A stretch of 64,000 bases of DNA from a bacterium (GCA_030427205.1 JAUHXC010000017.1:147807-211806); one strand, 5' to 3'; numbered from the stretch's first letter, positions 1 through 8,604 are shown. The notes: a model not told the origin generated them from the sequence alone. Translations and numbers: made by a program.

Positions 1-240
1 GGCGCGTTCGAGATTCTCGGCGGCCTGGGGCTGCTCGTGCCGCGCACCCGGCGGCTGGCCGCGTGGGGCCTCATCGCGCTCTTCGTGGCGGTCTTCCCGG
101 CCAACATCAACATGGCCATCCACGAGATCCAGCTCGACCCCGCCGACCCGATGCCGGTCTGGGCGATGTGGGCCCGGCTGCCGCTGCAAGCGGTGCTCAT
201 CGGCTGGGCGTGGTGGGTCGGTCGGCCGCGCGGCGACTGA
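1..240 (+). CDS. DoxX-like membrane protein, C-terminal part
   Basis: The reading frame is open from base 1, so the gene starts upstream of the window. The visible 79 residues begin GAFEILGGLGLLVPRTRR, continue into a hydrophobic helix (LAAWGLIALFVAVFPANINM) and end with a second one (LPLQAVLIGWAWWVG). The pattern of E-ILGG-LL-P---LAAWGLI followed by FPANI-MA matches the last two helices of small DoxX/DoxD-type inner-membrane proteins. The role of that family is poorly defined and often linked to redox or sulfur chemistry. Only the C-terminal half is present, so active-site residues cannot be judged. Confidence 0.6.
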   Translation, partial: GAFEILGGLGLLVPRTRRLAAWGLIALFVAVFPANINMAIHEIQLDPADPMPVWAMWARLPLQAVLIGWAWWVGRPRGD

Positions 241-248
241 CTGTCGTG

Positions 249-284
249 GCAGTGCTGACGGTGCTGACGGTGCTGACGGCGCTG
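249..284. repeat. 9-bp tandem repeat (gtgctgacg)
   Basis: The unit gtgctgacg occurs three times in a row, with degraded flanking copies, just after the stop of the DoxX-like gene. It lies between that gene and the convergent periplasmic protein gene. It is a short simple repeat with no evident function. Confidence 0.6.
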
Positions 285-303
285 CGGGCGCCCGCGGCGC
301 GCA

Positions 304-1371
304 TCAGAAGCGGATGAGCAGCCCCCCGCCGTTGGCCGAGACCCGCGGCTCGACCTCGACGGTATCGCCCCAGGTGATCACCGCGCCCGCCGCGAGGCCC
401 AGCGCGACGACGCCCGCGGCGACGGCCAGACCGTTGACCACCTCGAGCCGATCCACCGCCGCCTCGTAGTCGCCGAGGGCGGCGTCCGTCTCGCTCTGCG
501 CCCCTGCCGCCCCATAGCGGCCGGCGGCGTCGGCGGCGTCCTCGTACGCCAGCCAGACCCCGTAGTACAGGCCGCCGCAGGCCAGCGTCGCGAGGCCCGC
601 GCCCACCGCGAGGCCCGTGGGCACCGGGCTGCTCTCGGTCTTCGGCGGCGCGCACAGCGCGTGCTGCGCGCAGTCCGGATCGGCGCAGTCGGCCTTGCCG
701 TCGCCGTCCTCGTCCCCCGGGGTGTCGCAGGCCTCGCGCGGCGGAGGGACCACCTCGCACAGGACCTTCATCTTGCGCTCGCCCGCCTCTGCCTCGCGCC
801 TGGCGGGGCCGCGGGTGACCCGGCGGGCCTGCGCGTAGGCCTCCTGCGCCTCGCACGCGCGGTGCGGCTCGTTGCCCGAGACCCGGTCGAGCACCCGCCC
901 GCGGGCGAGCAGCAGTGCCGGCACCGACGGCGCGCACTCGGGCGACTGCAAGCGGGCGTCGATGAGCTCCATCGCGCTCAACCAGCGGCCCTCGGCCAGC
1001 ACGGCGTCGGGCGGCTGGCAGTCGCAGACCCGCGCGGCGTCGGTCTGATAACGCTCGGCCACCTCGCGGATCGCCGCCTGGCTCGCCGGCAGCAGCTTCA
1101 GGGCGTCGCGGTAGAGCGCCCTGGCCTCGCAGGCCCGGGTCGGCTGGCTGTGCGATTGCTGATGCACCGCATAGGCCAGCGTATAGCGCACGGTCGGATC
1201 GCCGATGCAGGCGCTGCGGGTCAGGTTCTCGCGCAAGACCCGCTCCGCCTCGGCCCAGCGCTTCTGCCCGATGGACGTCGAGGCGAGGCAGTCCTCGGCG
1301 TATGCCGGCGCGGTCGCCAGCAACGCGGCGCACAGCACAGCCAGACCGCGCACGGTCAGCCGATGTCTCAT
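304..1371 (-). CDS. Exported Cys-containing protein of unknown function
   Basis: The 355-residue product has a clear signal peptide (LAVLCAALLATAPAYA) with cleavage before EDC. The mature N-terminal half is helical and carries spaced cysteines (CLAS, SACIG, RACEA, VCDCQ, PECAP, RACEA), suggesting disulfide-linked TPR-like repeats. Around residue 220 there is an acidic DEDGDGKADC-ADPDC stretch of the calcium-binding (thrombospondin type 3-like) sort common in myxobacterial envelope proteins. Two hydrophobic stretches follow, near residues 250 and 310. It lies 27 bp downstream of the kinase gene on the same strand and is probably co-transcribed, so it may be an envelope partner of the kinase/CHAT pair. 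The family was not recognised. Confidence 0.6.
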   Translation of the reverse strand: MRHRLTVRGLAVLCAALLATAPAYAEDCLASTSIGQKRWAEAERVLRENLTRSACIGDPTVRYTLAYAVHQQSHSQPTRACEARALYRDALKLLPASQAAIREVAERYQTDAARVCDCQPPDAVLAEGRWLSAMELIDARLQSPECAPSVPALLLARGRVLDRVSGNEPHRACEAQEAYAQARRVTRGPARREAEAGERKMKVLCEVVPPPREACDTPGDEDGDGKADCADPDCAQHALCAPPKTESSPVPTGLAVGAGLATLACGGLYYGVWLAYEDAADAAGRYGAAGAQSETDAALGDYEAAVDRLEVVNGLAVAAGVVALGLAAGAVITWGDTVEVEPRVSANGGGLLIRF

Positions 1372-1398
1372 CCCTCCCTCCTCACGGCGACAGTCTCG

Positions 1399-3057
1399 TC
1401 ACGGGGTCAAGCAGCTCCCCGGCAGCCCGGGGATGGTACACCGGTGTGACCACGCGCGCTCGCGATCGATGCCGAATCGTGTGCGCAGCCGCTCGACGAG
1501 CGCTTTGTTCTCCGGCCCATGGCATGGGCAGCGGGTCATCGCCGCGTCCAATCGGGCCAGCAGATCGCGGCCGCAGCGCCCCGCCGGTCGGCCACCGGAC
1601 GCCGGCGCGCACGCCTCGCGCCAGCGATCCCGCGCGTCGCGGCCCAGAGCGGCCAGCCGCCGCTCGGCGCGGTCGCAGGCGCAGCGGCGCAGCTCCGATT
1701 CGAAGCGCGCCTGTCCGGGCGACGGGCGAGCGGGCGCCTCGCCGACCTGGGGCGGCCGCCGCAGCTCTGCCCGCGCGGGGCGGGGGCGCGCGGCGTCGGG
1801 CGGTCGCCCGGCATCGGCCGCCGAATCGGGGTCAGCTGCGTCGGCGGCCGCGTGATCCGCTGCCGGGCCCGTCGGCTCGGGGTCGTGCAGCGCCGACGAC
1901 TCGGCGGCCGCCATCACCGGCTCGGGCGGCGGCCCGCTTCGATCGAAGAGGGGCGCGAACGCCATCGTCGCCAGCCCGCCCACCGCCAACAGGATGACCA
2001 GCGCCGACAGCGGGCCCGGTCGCCGGCGCCCCCGCGGCGGCGCCGGCCGCGGTGTCTCGGCCGAGACCGGGCGCGCGCTGTCTGCGCGCGACAGCCCGTC
2101 GGCCGGCCCGGGCCCGGCGCTCGACGGATCCAACGGCGGCGGCAGGCGCTCGGCGCCCCCGACCCGCTCGGCGCCGCCCAGCATCAACGTCGCGGGCAGG
2201 TGGGCCCCCGTCTCGATCCCCGTCTCGCCGGCCGCCTGCTCGCGCAGCGCCGCGGCCATCGCCGCCGCGTCGGCGAAGCGCGCGTCGGGGGCCTTCTGCA
2301 TCGCCCGGCAGACGACCGCCGCCAGCGCGCGGGGCACGGTCTCCGGCAGCGGCGGCGGGTCTTGGCGGGAGTGGGCCAGCACCAGCTGCAGCGCGGTGCC
2401 GGTGAACGGGCGGCGGCCGGTCAGCGCGAAGTACAAGACGCAGCCCAGGGCGTAGAGATCGCTGCGCGGGGTCACCGGCCGGGCCTCCGCCTGCTCCGGG
2501 CTCAGCCACGCGGCGGTGCCCACCAGCATGCCCGACGCGGTGAGCGCCTCGCCCTCGTCGTCGACGATCTTGGCGATGCCGAAGTCGAGCAGCCGGGCCT
2601 CCTCGCCGCGGCGGCCCTCGACGAGCATGATGTTCTCCGGCTTGAGGTCGCGGTGCACCACCCCGATGCCGTGGGCCTCGTCGAGCGCGTCGAGCAGCTG
2701 CCCGAAGATGCGCCGGGCGCGGGCCGGCGCCAGCGGACCCGACCCGTCGATCACCGCCCGCAGGGTCTGGCCCTCGACGAGCTCCTGCACCATGAAGTGC
2801 AGCCCGTCGTCCTCGCCGAAGCTCAGCAGCCGCACCGTCGTCGGGTGGCGCAACCGGGCCTGCACCTGCGCCTCGCGGCGAAAGCGATCGGCCAGCCGCT
2901 CGGCGGCCACGCCGGCGATGACCTTCACCGCGACCGGCCGGTCGAGCGCGATGTCCCAGGCGGCGAACACCGCGCCGAAGCCCCCCTGACCCAGCAGCCG
3001 GTCGACCCGGTACTGGCCGCCGAGCGTACGGCCGACGAGGGAAGCGGTGGACAGCAT
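1399..3057 (-). CDS. Membrane Ser/Thr protein kinase with C-terminal Cys module
   Basis: This is a Hanks-type kinase of 552 residues. It has the glycine loop (LGQGGFGAV, about residues 22-30), VAVK with K45, the catalytic loop HRDLKPEN (135-142) and DFG in LLDFGIAK. An Ala/Pro-rich linker, one TM helix (about 348-371) and an extracytoplasmic tail follow. The tail from about 448 to the end carries cysteines in the order CAC, C, RCG, RCPC, RC, SC. The same arrangement ends the divergent CHAT protein. The frame stays open to 3147, but the ATG at 3057 (MLSTASLVG) has GGAG four bases upstream and fits kinase N-termini. A cytoplasmic kinase reporting on an outer sensor domain is the inferred role. 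Confidence 0.85.
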   Translation of the reverse strand: MLSTASLVGRTLGGQYRVDRLLGQGGFGAVFAAWDIALDRPVAVKVIAGVAAERLADRFRREAQVQARLRHPTTVRLLSFGEDDGLHFMVQELVEGQTLRAVIDGSGPLAPARARRIFGQLLDALDEAHGIGVVHRDLKPENIMLVEGRRGEEARLLDFGIAKIVDDEGEALTASGMLVGTAAWLSPEQAEARPVTPRSDLYALGCVLYFALTGRRPFTGTALQLVLAHSRQDPPPLPETVPRALAAVVCRAMQKAPDARFADAAAMAAALREQAAGETGIETGAHLPATLMLGGAERVGGAERLPPPLDPSSAGPGPADGLSRADSARPVSAETPRPAPPRGRRRPGPLSALVILLAVGGLATMAFAPLFDRSGPPPEPVMAAAESSALHDPEPTGPAADHAAADAADPDSAADAGRPPDAARPRPARAELRRPPQVGEAPARPSPGQARFESELRRCACDRAERRLAALGRDARDRWREACAPASGGRPAGRCGRDLLARLDAAMTRCPCHGPENKALVERLRTRFGIDRERAWSHRCTIPGLPGSCLTP

Positions 3058-3152
3058 CGGGCTCCAGTGCGAGCGTTCGGTTCGGCCCCGGATCATCGGC
3101 CATGGGCCGGCGGCGGTCAACGCGGGCCCCATGAGCTTGAGACTCACGACCC

Positions 3153-4787
3153 ATGGGGTATCATCCAGCGTTCGCGGAAGGCGCTGTATTGCCCGGCTAC
3201 TCGAAGACCCCCGTCATCTTGTTGGTGTTCGCCAACGACCGCGCCGGCGATACGTCGTCGTACCTGCGCAATCTGATGGCGGAGAAGCGGGCGATCGTCG
3301 CGGCCCTCGAACCGGCGGTGACCGCGCGCCACTGCCAGGTCGTCATCGAGCACAGCCTGACCCACAAGCGGTTCTACGACCTGCTCGACACCTACGGCGC
3401 GCGCGTGGTCGGCGTGCACTTCGCCGGCCACGCCGACCCCAGCGGGCTGCAGTTCGAAGACCACTACGGCGATTCGGTGGCGGCGCGCATGCAGGGCATC
3501 GCCGAGCGGCTCGCCCGGCTCGATACGCTGCGCTGGGTCTTCCTCAACGGGTGCGGCACGGCGGTGCACGTCGACGCCCTGCACCGCCGGGTGCCCGTGC
3601 CGGTCATCGCCACCGAGCACGCCATCCGCGACGACGTCGCCGCGAAGTTCGCCAGCCGGTTCTACTTCAGCTTCGCCCGCGGGCAATGCATCGGCGACGC
3701 GTTCGGCGCCGCCGAGGACGAGGTCAAGACCCATACGGGCCGCCCCGCGGACGTCGCGCGGGCGGAGAGGCCGCTGTTCTTCGACGACGGCCCGCCGCCG
3801 GCCGATCCGCCTGTCGACGACGCAGCGGACGCAGCCGATACGGCGCCCCATCGCATGCTGCGCCCGGGGGGGATCGCGCCCACCGAGTGGCCGTGGATCC
3901 TGGCGCTGCCCACGACGAGCGTCCGCCCCAAGCCCCCGCAGGACTGGCGGCTGGTGCCGCTGAAGCCCGCCGCGCCGCCGCCGCCCACGAGCGGCAAGAT
4001 CGACCAGCCCCGCCCAAAGATCGAGCCGCCGGGCACGCGGACGCCGCGCGACTTCGGCCCGGCGTTGACCCCGACGCCCCCGCCGGCCCCGCCGCCCGAG
4101 CCGCCCTGGCACCGACGCCCCGCGGCGCGGGTGGCCCTGGCGCTGGCGCTGCTCGTGATCGTCGCGCTTGTGCTGAGCCCGAAGTTCGAAGGCTGTGAGC
4201 CCGATCCCGTCGTACCCGACGCGGCGCCGGGCCCCGCGCCCGACGCCGCCGCGGGGGGCGACGCGCGCCGCGACGCATCGGCCGACGGCGACGACGACAC
4301 CCCCGCCGACGCGCAGCCGACCGAACCCGACGCCGCGCCGGCCGAACCCGACGCCGCGCCGGCCGAACCCGACGCCGCGCCCGCGCCCGATACGCAGACG
4401 CGCGCCGCCCCGTCCGGGCCCTCACCGGCGGAGCTGCGCGCCGAGCGCCTGCGCCGGACCCGCAACACGCTGTTGTCGAAGGCCACCCGTCAGGCGAACG
4501 CCTGCGACTGCGGCGGCCTGCGGTCGACCGTCAGCCGGCTGGCGGCCTACGGCGTCGACCGCGCGCAGCTGCACCGCGACCACTGCGCCACGGCCAGCGC
4601 CGGCCTCGGCAAGTGCGGCAAGGCGATCGACGCCCGGATCACCCGCGCGCTCGCCCGCTGCCCGTGCGACGACGCCGCGACCAAAGCCGACGTCGACCGG
4701 CTGAAGCGCGAGTTCGGCAAGGACCGCGCCCGCGAGTACAACCTGCGCTGCGTCGTGCCCGGCCTGCCCCAGAGCTGCAATCAATAG
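3153..4787 (+). CDS. CHAT (caspase-like) protein with TM and shared Cys module
   Basis: The 544-residue product starts with a CHAT peptidase-like domain (about 15-200). The histidine motif HFAGHADP contains H93 and the cysteine motif FLNGCGTA contains C134, the expected catalytic dyad. A Pro-rich linker leads to one TM helix (about 324-345). A threefold seven-residue repeat (EPDAAPA type, 21-bp DNA repeat near 4321-4383) follows, and then a C-terminal module (about 433-544) with the same cysteine pattern as the neighbouring kinase (CDC, C, KCG, RCPC, RC, SC, ending PGLPQSC). The annotated ATG lacks a clear ribosome site; a TTG at 3189 behind GGAAGG is a credible alternative. Expression from a shared divergent promoter with the kinase is inferred. 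Confidence 0.8.
   Translation: MGYHPAFAEGAVLPGYSKTPVILLVFANDRAGDTSSYLRNLMAEKRAIVAALEPAVTARHCQVVIEHSLTHKRFYDLLDTYGARVVGVHFAGHADPSGLQFEDHYGDSVAARMQGIAERLARLDTLRWVFLNGCGTAVHVDALHRRVPVPVIATEHAIRDDVAAKFASRFYFSFARGQCIGDAFGAAEDEVKTHTGRPADVARAERPLFFDDGPPPADPPVDDAADAADTAPHRMLRPGGIAPTEWPWILALPTTSVRPKPPQDWRLVPLKPAAPPPPTSGKIDQPRPKIEPPGTRTPRDFGPALTPTPPPAPPPEPPWHRRPAARVALALALLVIVALVLSPKFEGCEPDPVVPDAAPGPAPDAAAGGDARRDASADGDDDTPADAQPTEPDAAPAEPDAAPAEPDAAPAPDTQTRAAPSGPSPAELRAERLRRTRNTLLSKATRQANACDCGGLRSTVSRLAAYGVDRAQLHRDHCATASAGLGKCGKAIDARITRALARCPCDDAATKADVDRLKREFGKDRAREYNLRCVVPGLPQSCNQ
4321..4383. repeat. 21-bp tandem repeat inside the CHAT gene
   Basis: Three near-perfect 21-bp units encode a seven-residue repeat (E-P-D-A-A-P-A) in the extracytoplasmic stalk between the TM helix and the Cys module. 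The unit length is a multiple of three, so copy-number change would lengthen or shorten the stalk without a frameshift. Confidence 0.75.
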
Positions 4788-5161
4788 GCGGGTGAGGGGG
4801 CCTGTCGGGCCATCTGTCCATCCACGGTTCGACCGCCGACCGCCCCTCGACCGCACCCGCCGCGCCGCCGCGACTCGCCGATCGACCATCGACGTCATCC
4901 GCCGAGTCGCCACGACTTCGCGGCGGACCCTCGACCGCGGCCTCGCGGGCACTCTTCGAAAATCGGCGGCCTCGACGGGTCGTCGGCCGCGCGCCCGTAT
5001 AGAAAAAGGCCGCCTCCGCGGGGCGCCCGCCGCCCGCTCCGTGCGAGATCGGCGGCCTCGGCGACCGGGTCGGCGGACACCCCGTGGCGATCGGGCGGGG
5101 TCTGCCCGGCGCGCGGCGGGCGCGCGACCAGAAAAAGCGCGCCTCGGACACCGCCCGCGGG

Positions 5162-5260
5162 TTCGAAACTTCGAACTCGTCCAGGCTTCTTCATCACAGA
5201 TCAGTTCGAAACTTCGAATTTCGGGGGGGTTCGAGACCCGCTCGAATTCGAAACTTCGAA
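5162..5260. promoter_or_regulatory. Three evenly spaced TTCGAAACTTCGAA sites
   Basis: The 14-mer TTCGAAACTTCGAA occurs perfectly at 5162-5175, 5205-5218 and 5247-5260. Each copy is two TTCGAA palindromes separated by AC. The spacings of 43 and 42 bp equal about four helical turns, which would place bound proteins on one face. A lone TTCGAA also sits at 4955. This is the arrangement of a cooperative operator array; the cognate protein is unknown. Confidence 0.5.
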
Positions 5261-5362
5261 ATCCGGCGCCCTCCGCCGGTCGCCGCGCGGCCGTTTGCAG
5301 CAAAATCGGCGGGGTCTGCCGGTCGAGGGGGTGCCGTTTGGTGGCAAAAGGCACGACCCCGG

Positions 5363-5428
5363 CGGTCGAAATGAGCCGTCGACCGCCGCGCCGGGCGACC
5401 CCGACGGTCAAAATGAGCCGTTCACCGC
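5363..5428. repeat. Two copies of a GGTC-AAATGAGCCG-ACCGC repeat
   Basis: Two related 25-bp elements begin at about 5363 and 5404, 41 bp apart. Each has the core AAATGAGCCGT flanked by GGTC and ACCGC arms; in the first copy GCGGTC and GACCGC form a perfect inverted repeat. They lie about 130-190 bp upstream of the VWA start and may be regulatory or remnants of a tandem repeat. Confidence 0.45.
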
Positions 5429-5555
5429 GTCGACGGGTGACCCTCGCGGGCGATCGCGACCGCTTGACCGCCCGCCGCGCCTGGGCTACGGCAGATAGAC
5501 GCGCCGGTGGGAGGACGCCGGCTCGACCCCAGCCCTTCTACCCGGAGACACCCCG

Positions 5556-7397
5556 ATGAAGACCACCTTCGCGCTCGGCCGCCCGCCGGCCGCCGGCTCG
5601 ACGAGCACCGTCGATCTGCTCATCCGCTTCGGCGCCGAGGACGACGCCCCCGAGGCGCGCCGGCCGCTCAACCTCAGCCTGGTGCTCGACCGCTCCGGCT
5701 CGATGGGCGGCCGCAAGCTGGCTCAGGCCATCCGCGCTTCGAAGCTGCTCGTCGACCGCCTCACCGACCGCGACACCCTCTCGGTGGTCACCTACGACGA
5801 CACCGTGCGCACGGTGCAAAAGCCGACGAAGGTCGGCGACAAGAAGGCGATCAAGGACATCCTCGGCAAAGTGCGCGCCGGCGGCATCACCAACCTCTCG
5901 GGCGGCTGGCTCGAAGGCTGCGAGCACGTGCGCCGGGGCAAGGACAAGATCAGCGTCGACCGGGTGATGATGCTCACCGACGGCCAGGCCAACATGGGCG
6001 TCACCAGCCACCCCGAGCTGGTGAAGATCGCCCGCGAGCAGGCCGAGAAGGGCGTGGTCACCACCACCCTCGGCTTCGGCAACGGCTTCAACGAAGACCT
6101 GCTCATCGGCATGGCCGACGCGGCGGGCGGCAACTTCTACTTCATCCAGTCGCCCGAAGACGCCGAAGAGGTCTTCCGCATCGAGGTCGAGGGCCTGTCG
6201 TCGGTCATCGCCCGCGAGCTGGTCGCCACCGTGCGCCCGGCCGAGGGGGTGAAGGTGGCCGACGTGCTCAGCAGCGCCACCTACGGGGTCAAGGGCGGCG
6301 TGCACGACATCGACGTGGGCGAGGTCTACGCCATCGAGCCGCGGGTGCTGGCGCTCAGCCTCACGCTGCCCGCCTTCGAAACGGGCGATGCGACCCTGGC
6401 GACGGTCGAGCTGGCGTGGCGCAGCGCCGAGGGCGAGGCCGTCGTCGAGCGCAGCGCGACCATGGACATCACCGCCGCGGTGCTCTCCGCCGATGACGCC
6501 GCCGCGGCGGGGGATGACCCCGACGTCGTCAAGGTGTGCAGCAAGCTGCGGATCGGCCGGGCCAAGCAGGAGGCGATCGATCTGGCGGACAAGGGGCAGC
6601 TCTCGAAGGCGTCCGAGAAGCTGCGGACGATGGCCGGCGACATCAAGACCCGCGCCCTCGACGAGCACTTCGAATTCGCCGAGGAGATCGACCAGCTCGA
6701 GCACTACGCCGGGCTCTTCGACAAGGGGCAGTACGGCAACGCCTACCGCAAGGAGATCGTCGACCAGTCGTATCAGGCCCGCAAGCGCGGCCGCGGCGAC
6801 CTCAAGCTGCGCGGGGCGACCTCGGGCAATACCAGCGGCCTCGACGCGGTGACCCACGCCGAGGGCGAAGAGCCGGCGGGCGTGATCGTGCGCTGCGTCA
6901 AGGAGGGCGGCAAGCTGCGGGTCAAGGTCGTCTCCGACGGCTTCGACGCGGGCTTCAACGTGCAGTTCCCCCGCTCGCTGCGCCAGGAGGGCGCGCGCTA
7001 CCTCGTCGAGCGGGTCGAGCCGTCGAGCAACGGCACGTTCTACCGCGCCGCGGGCGACATCAAGCTGCTGCTGCGCCCCGGCGAGAGCCGGCCGATGGCG
7101 GGCGGCGGGTCCTCGCGGCGGCGGGGGCCGCTCAAGAAGACCAAGGCCATGTCGCTCGCCGACGTGCCGACCATCGACGACGTGGGCGACGGCGTGCTGA
7201 TCCAGATCGTGAAGGCCAAGAGCAAGCTGCGGGCGCGGGTGGTCTCGGACAACTACGATCCGAACAAGAACATGCGCTTCCCGCGCTCGATCCGGCAGGA
7301 GGGGCTGCTGTTCGTCGTCGAGGACGTCAAGCCCTCGTCCGACGGCTCGTATTACATCCCCTACGGCAAGATCCACCGGCTGGTGCAGCCCACCTGA
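5556..7397 (+). CDS. VWA-domain protein with duplicated C-terminal domain
   Basis: The 613-residue product has no signal peptide. It carries a von Willebrand A domain (about 35-220) with a full MIDAS: D-R-S-G-S near residue 50, a conserved Thr in GGITNLSGG, and MMLTDGQANMG. A middle helical part follows (about 320-430). The protein ends in two copies of a roughly 65-residue domain, about 455-525 and 545-613. Both contain KLR-(K/R)-VVSD, PRS-RQEG, a VE-V-PSS-G-(F/Y)Y-segment and a closing K(L/I) motif. I do not recognise this domain by name. CGGAGA eight bases before the ATG supports the start. A cytoplasmic metal-dependent scaffold is likely; the partner is unknown. Confidence 0.8.
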   Translation: MKTTFALGRPPAAGSTSTVDLLIRFGAEDDAPEARRPLNLSLVLDRSGSMGGRKLAQAIRASKLLVDRLTDRDTLSVVTYDDTVRTVQKPTKVGDKKAIKDILGKVRAGGITNLSGGWLEGCEHVRRGKDKISVDRVMMLTDGQANMGVTSHPELVKIAREQAEKGVVTTTLGFGNGFNEDLLIGMADAAGGNFYFIQSPEDAEEVFRIEVEGLSSVIARELVATVRPAEGVKVADVLSSATYGVKGGVHDIDVGEVYAIEPRVLALSLTLPAFETGDATLATVELAWRSAEGEAVVERSATMDITAAVLSADDAAAAGDDPDVVKVCSKLRIGRAKQEAIDLADKGQLSKASEKLRTMAGDIKTRALDEHFEFAEEIDQLEHYAGLFDKGQYGNAYRKEIVDQSYQARKRGRGDLKLRGATSGNTSGLDAVTHAEGEEPAGVIVRCVKEGGKLRVKVVSDGFDAGFNVQFPRSLRQEGARYLVERVEPSSNGTFYRAAGDIKLLLRPGESRPMAGGGSSRRRGPLKKTKAMSLADVPTIDDVGDGVLIQIVKAKSKLRARVVSDNYDPNKNMRFPRSIRQEGLLFVVEDVKPSSDGSYYIPYGKIHRLVQPT

Positions 7398-7413
7398 CGC
7401 GGCCGGAGGCCGA

Positions 7414-7838
7414 TCACCCGCCGCCCGCCAGCCGACGACACGCCTCGGCCGTCGCCGCGTCCTGCGGATACCACGCCTCCATCCTCAACTCGGCCACCTG
7501 CACGTTCTGCGGCGCCTGAAAGACGGTGACCGTCGTCAAGAAGCGCAGGTCGAGGTCGCCCCGGCGCAGATGCACCACCAGCGTCGGCAGCGAGGGCGCC
7601 GTCAGGTCGACCGCGCGCCAGGCCGGATCGACCGCGTCGCTGGCGAGCAGCTCTTCGAGCAGCGCCGCGAGCGGGCCGTCGTCGGGGTCTTCGAGCACCT
7701 CCCGCTGCAGGCGCCACAGCATCGCCGAAGCCACCTCGGCGAAGTTGGCGAGGGCCTTGCGGGCGGCCGCGCGGGTCGAACGTGAGCCGCGCCAGGTTGA
7801 GGCCGTCGGCGGCCAGCGCGCCGAGGTCGTCGACCCGA
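7414..7838 (-). pseudogene. MmyB-type regulator, 5'-truncated and frameshifted
   Basis: The minus-strand frame from about 7770 down to 7414 encodes the end of an MmyB-like ligand-binding domain (ANFAEVASAMLWRLQREVL, then a TPQ-like FQAPQNVQVAELRMEAWYP). The preceding residues expected in this family (ALAADGLNLARLTFDP) are present at 7775-7835 but in another frame, so a one-base shift lies near 7768-7775. Nothing of the helix-turn-helix half is found further upstream: at about 7830 the sequence changes into the oppositely oriented hydrolase. The gene is therefore a remnant that has lost its 5' part. A minus-strand frame that continues to 8646 is only a shadow of the hydrolase. Confidence 0.7.
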
Positions 7839-7839
7839 C

Positions 7840-8604
7840 GTGCTCTTCGTGCACGGCTGGCCGGTCACCTCGGCCACCTGGGCGCCGCTGTTGCCGCACC
7901 TCGCGCCGCACGTCACCTGCCACCTGATCGACCTCGTCGGCGCCGGCGACTCCCGCTTCGACCGCGAGACCGACATCTCGCTGACCGGCCACGTCGCCGC
8001 CATCAAGGCCGCCATCGACGCGCTCGGGCTCGACGACTACGCCGTCGTCGGCCACGACAGCGGCGGCATGCTCGCCCGCCACGCCGTCGCCGGCGACCCG
8101 CGCCTGCGCGCCATGGGATTGGTCGATACCGAGCAGCCGGGGCGGCTGACCCTGCGCTTCCAGACCTTCCTCTGGGCGCGACACATCCCCGGCTTCGAGC
8201 ACATCCTGGCCGGCGCGAGCGGCAAGGGCTGGCTCAAGCGCAGCAAATGGCTGCTGGGCGACGCCTTCACCGACAAGTCGCTGCTCGACGGCCCCTTCGA
8301 CGAGTTCTTCCTGCGCCCGCTGCGCGAGGACCCCGACCGCCGCTGGGCTTGCGGCGAGCTGCTGCGCAGCTGGGACACCGCCTACGTGCACCGCCTCGAC
8401 GAGATGCACCGCCAGATCGACGTGCCGGTGCAGCTCGTCTGGGGCGCCGACGACCCGTTCTTCCCGCTGAAGTGGGCCCGGGAGATGGTCGACAGCTTCG
8501 CCGACGCCGCGCTGCACGTGGTCGACGACGCGAAGCTCTTCGTGCACGAGGAGCGCCCCGCCGAGGTCGCCGACGCGCTGCGGCCGACGCTGGTGGGCCG
8601 CTGA
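7840..8604 (+). pseudogene. Alpha/beta hydrolase (dehalogenase/epoxide hydrolase type), 5'-truncated
   Basis: The 254 residues begin directly at the oxyanion motif (VLFVHGWP), whereas family members have about 25 more residues forming the first strands. The rest is intact: nucleophile motif GHDSGG (Asp nucleophile as in haloalkane dehalogenases and epoxide hydrolases), a lid region, the acid in WGADDPFFP and the His near FVHEERPAEVA. The apparent GTG start is internal to the conserved motif and lacks a ribosome site. The truncation point coincides with that of the divergent MmyB remnant, so a single deletion that removed both 5' ends and their shared promoter is the simplest explanation. Activity is unlikely but not excluded. 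Confidence 0.65.

Larger units (their letters stand above)
4788..5555. other. Intergenic region, repeat-rich, no supported gene
   Basis: This is a 768-bp stretch upstream of the VWA gene. Open frames exist on both strands, but none has a protein-like composition or a ribosome site. It holds mosaic repeats: atcggcgg blocks near 4962, 5046 and 5305; AGAAAAAG blocks near 4999 and 5129; three TTCGAAACTTCGAA sites; and two related repeats at 5363-5428. A long leader or regulatory region for the VWA gene is possible. Confidence 0.6.

Noticed and set aside
4792..5559. Plus-strand 255-residue open frame in the intergenic region, and minus-strand frames opposite it
   Set aside because: Composition is Arg/Pro-rich low complexity, there is no ribosome site, and the frames follow the high GC. 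The DNA is explained by short repeats.
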